Shown here piece after piece: positions 63,562 through 64,000 of a stretch of DNA of 64,000 nucleotides. This DNA is from Undibacterium paludis. GTDB lineage: Bacteria > Pseudomonadota > Gammaproteobacteria > Burkholderiales > Burkholderiaceae_D. The first letter of the stretch is position 1, and each line of letters starts with the position of its first letter. The DNA lies in the NCBI RefSeq assembly GCF_022568815.1, contig NZ_JAKZHX010000012.1:1-64000 (forward strand), read 5' to 3'. Under the pieces are notes generated by a model, which saw only the letters and a program-made list of their open reading frames with translations, did not search any database and was not told the DNA's origin. The translations under genes and the position numbers were made by a program.

Positions 63562-64000
63562 TTATTTGGCCGCCTGTACCATCACGATGACATCCACAGA
63601 AGCTGTCCCCGGATTGGCAACCGTAATCGGTTGATAACTGCCCGTCGCACGGAAAACCATGGTAGCGGCAGTTGCCGGAGCAATAAAACCGGCATTGTTG
63701 GTTGATGCGCCGGCGATGGCAACGGTAGGACCAGCGATCTGCGTCCAACTGTAATAAATAATGTTGGACGTATTCGACGGTGCATCCACCTTCAGGGTAA
63801 CGGCGGCGCCGGTCTGCACTACCTGCACCGGCGTGTAGGACACCAGGGATATCGGCGGTAGCGGGTCAACATAGTAGACCACGTCTGTGGTCGTGATCGG
63901 GTCCAGTGAAAAGCCGCCAGGCGTGATGGAAGAATTCGACACGCTGAGGGTAAACACGAACGGTGTACGCGCATCCAGGAACTTGGGGAAAGAAGTGCTG
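63562..64000 (-). CDS. Surface/exported protein with Ig-like domain, partial (3' end)
   Basis: The reading frame is open from the window's right edge to the stop at 63562, about 145 codons, so the gene extends beyond 64000. The sequence is Thr/Ser/Pro/Val-rich with no Cys. One segment (YYSWTQIAGPTVAIAGASTN) has the SWTQ-x-x-GP-x-V core of PKD/REJ-like Ig-type domains. It ends VDVIVMVQAAK. The whole is probably an extracytoplasmic adhesin or pilus-type protein. The start codon and any signal peptide are outside the window. Confidence 0.75.
   Translation of the reverse strand, partial: STSFPKFLDARTPFVFTLSVSNSSITPGGFSLDPITTTDVVYYVDPLPPISLVSYTPVQVVQTGAAVTLKVDAPSNTSNIIYYSWTQIAGPTVAIAGASTNNAGFIAPATAATMVFRATGSYQPITVANPGTASVDVIVMVQAAK

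Noticed and set aside
1..64000. CRISPR array, tRNA or rRNA
   Set aside because: No regularly spaced direct repeats or recognisable RNA gene sequences were found on reading the intergenic regions.

Overview
The window is a contiguous chromosomal segment of a betaproteobacterium of the order Burkholderiales, most likely family Oxalobacteraceae and possibly Undibacterium or a close relative. This rests on the arrangement topB-smg-dprA-LysM protein facing def-fmt, on the DUF1631, DUF2917, DUF1501/DUF1800 and DUF2491 families, and on overall protein character; the genus is inference. Most of the window is ordinary core and envelope genome. I recognise no rRNA, tRNA, CRISPR array or intact mobile element.

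Layout. 1-527: dispersed repeats only. 0.5-1.4 kb: cation efflux protein. 1.5-9.9 kb (minus): DUF1631 protein, topoisomerase III, Smg, DprA and a LysM envelope protein, divergent from def-fmt (10.1-11.6 kb). 11.8-13.0 kb: two lipoproteins, the second FlgO-like. 13.1-15.9 kb: nhaR-like regulator divergent from a Bax-inhibitor-1/TerC pair. 16.2-19.6 kb: a very large DUF4214 repeat protein. 19.8-20.5 kb: LuxR-type response regulator. 20.77-24.65 kb: metH behind a leader that reads as a SAM-II riboswitch followed by an intrinsic terminator. 24.66-25.4 kb: scar with a truncated IS21-family istA and gene fragments. 25.4-36.4 kb: small unknown gene, TonB-dependent receptor with divergent LysR regulator, ZntB/CorA-type transporter, nitroreductase, NTF2-like secreted protein, and a two-gene cyclic-di-GMP operon (HD-GYP, then PAS-GGDEF-EAL). 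36.4-39.6 kb: proline dehydrogenase, Sel1-repeat protein, and a double-domain methylglyoxal synthase. 39.6-43.7 kb: a three-gene minus-strand operon (membrane protein, DUF2491/YjfK-like, PspA/YjfJ-like) followed by a CII-like regulator and a DUF2314-ankyrin protein. 44.0-51.6 kb: chromate transporter pair, DUF1800/DUF1501 exported pair, TonB-like protein, DUF2917 protein, MocR-type regulator. 51.7-59.5 kb: dctA, drug-efflux MFS, CNNM/CorC-type protein, short Hsp70, response regulator-DUF3369-GGDEF-EAL protein. 59.5-62.6 kb: Spy/CpxP-like chaperone divergent from an OmpR-type two-component system. 62.6-64.0 kb: repeats, DUF2721 membrane protein and the 3' end of a surface protein that runs off the window.

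Themes. Cyclic-di-GMP turnover is prominent (three large proteins, one with a degenerate GGDEF motif). Envelope maintenance recurs: the PspA-like operon, the Spy-like protein beside a two-component system, and LysM, TonB and TerC/BI-1 proteins. The strongest regulatory observation is the SAM-II-type leader of metH with a nested terminator. The best candidate for a poorly described system is the PspA-like/DUF2491/membrane-protein operon. A ~100-bp dispersed repeat occurs at both ends of the window, in the same orientation.
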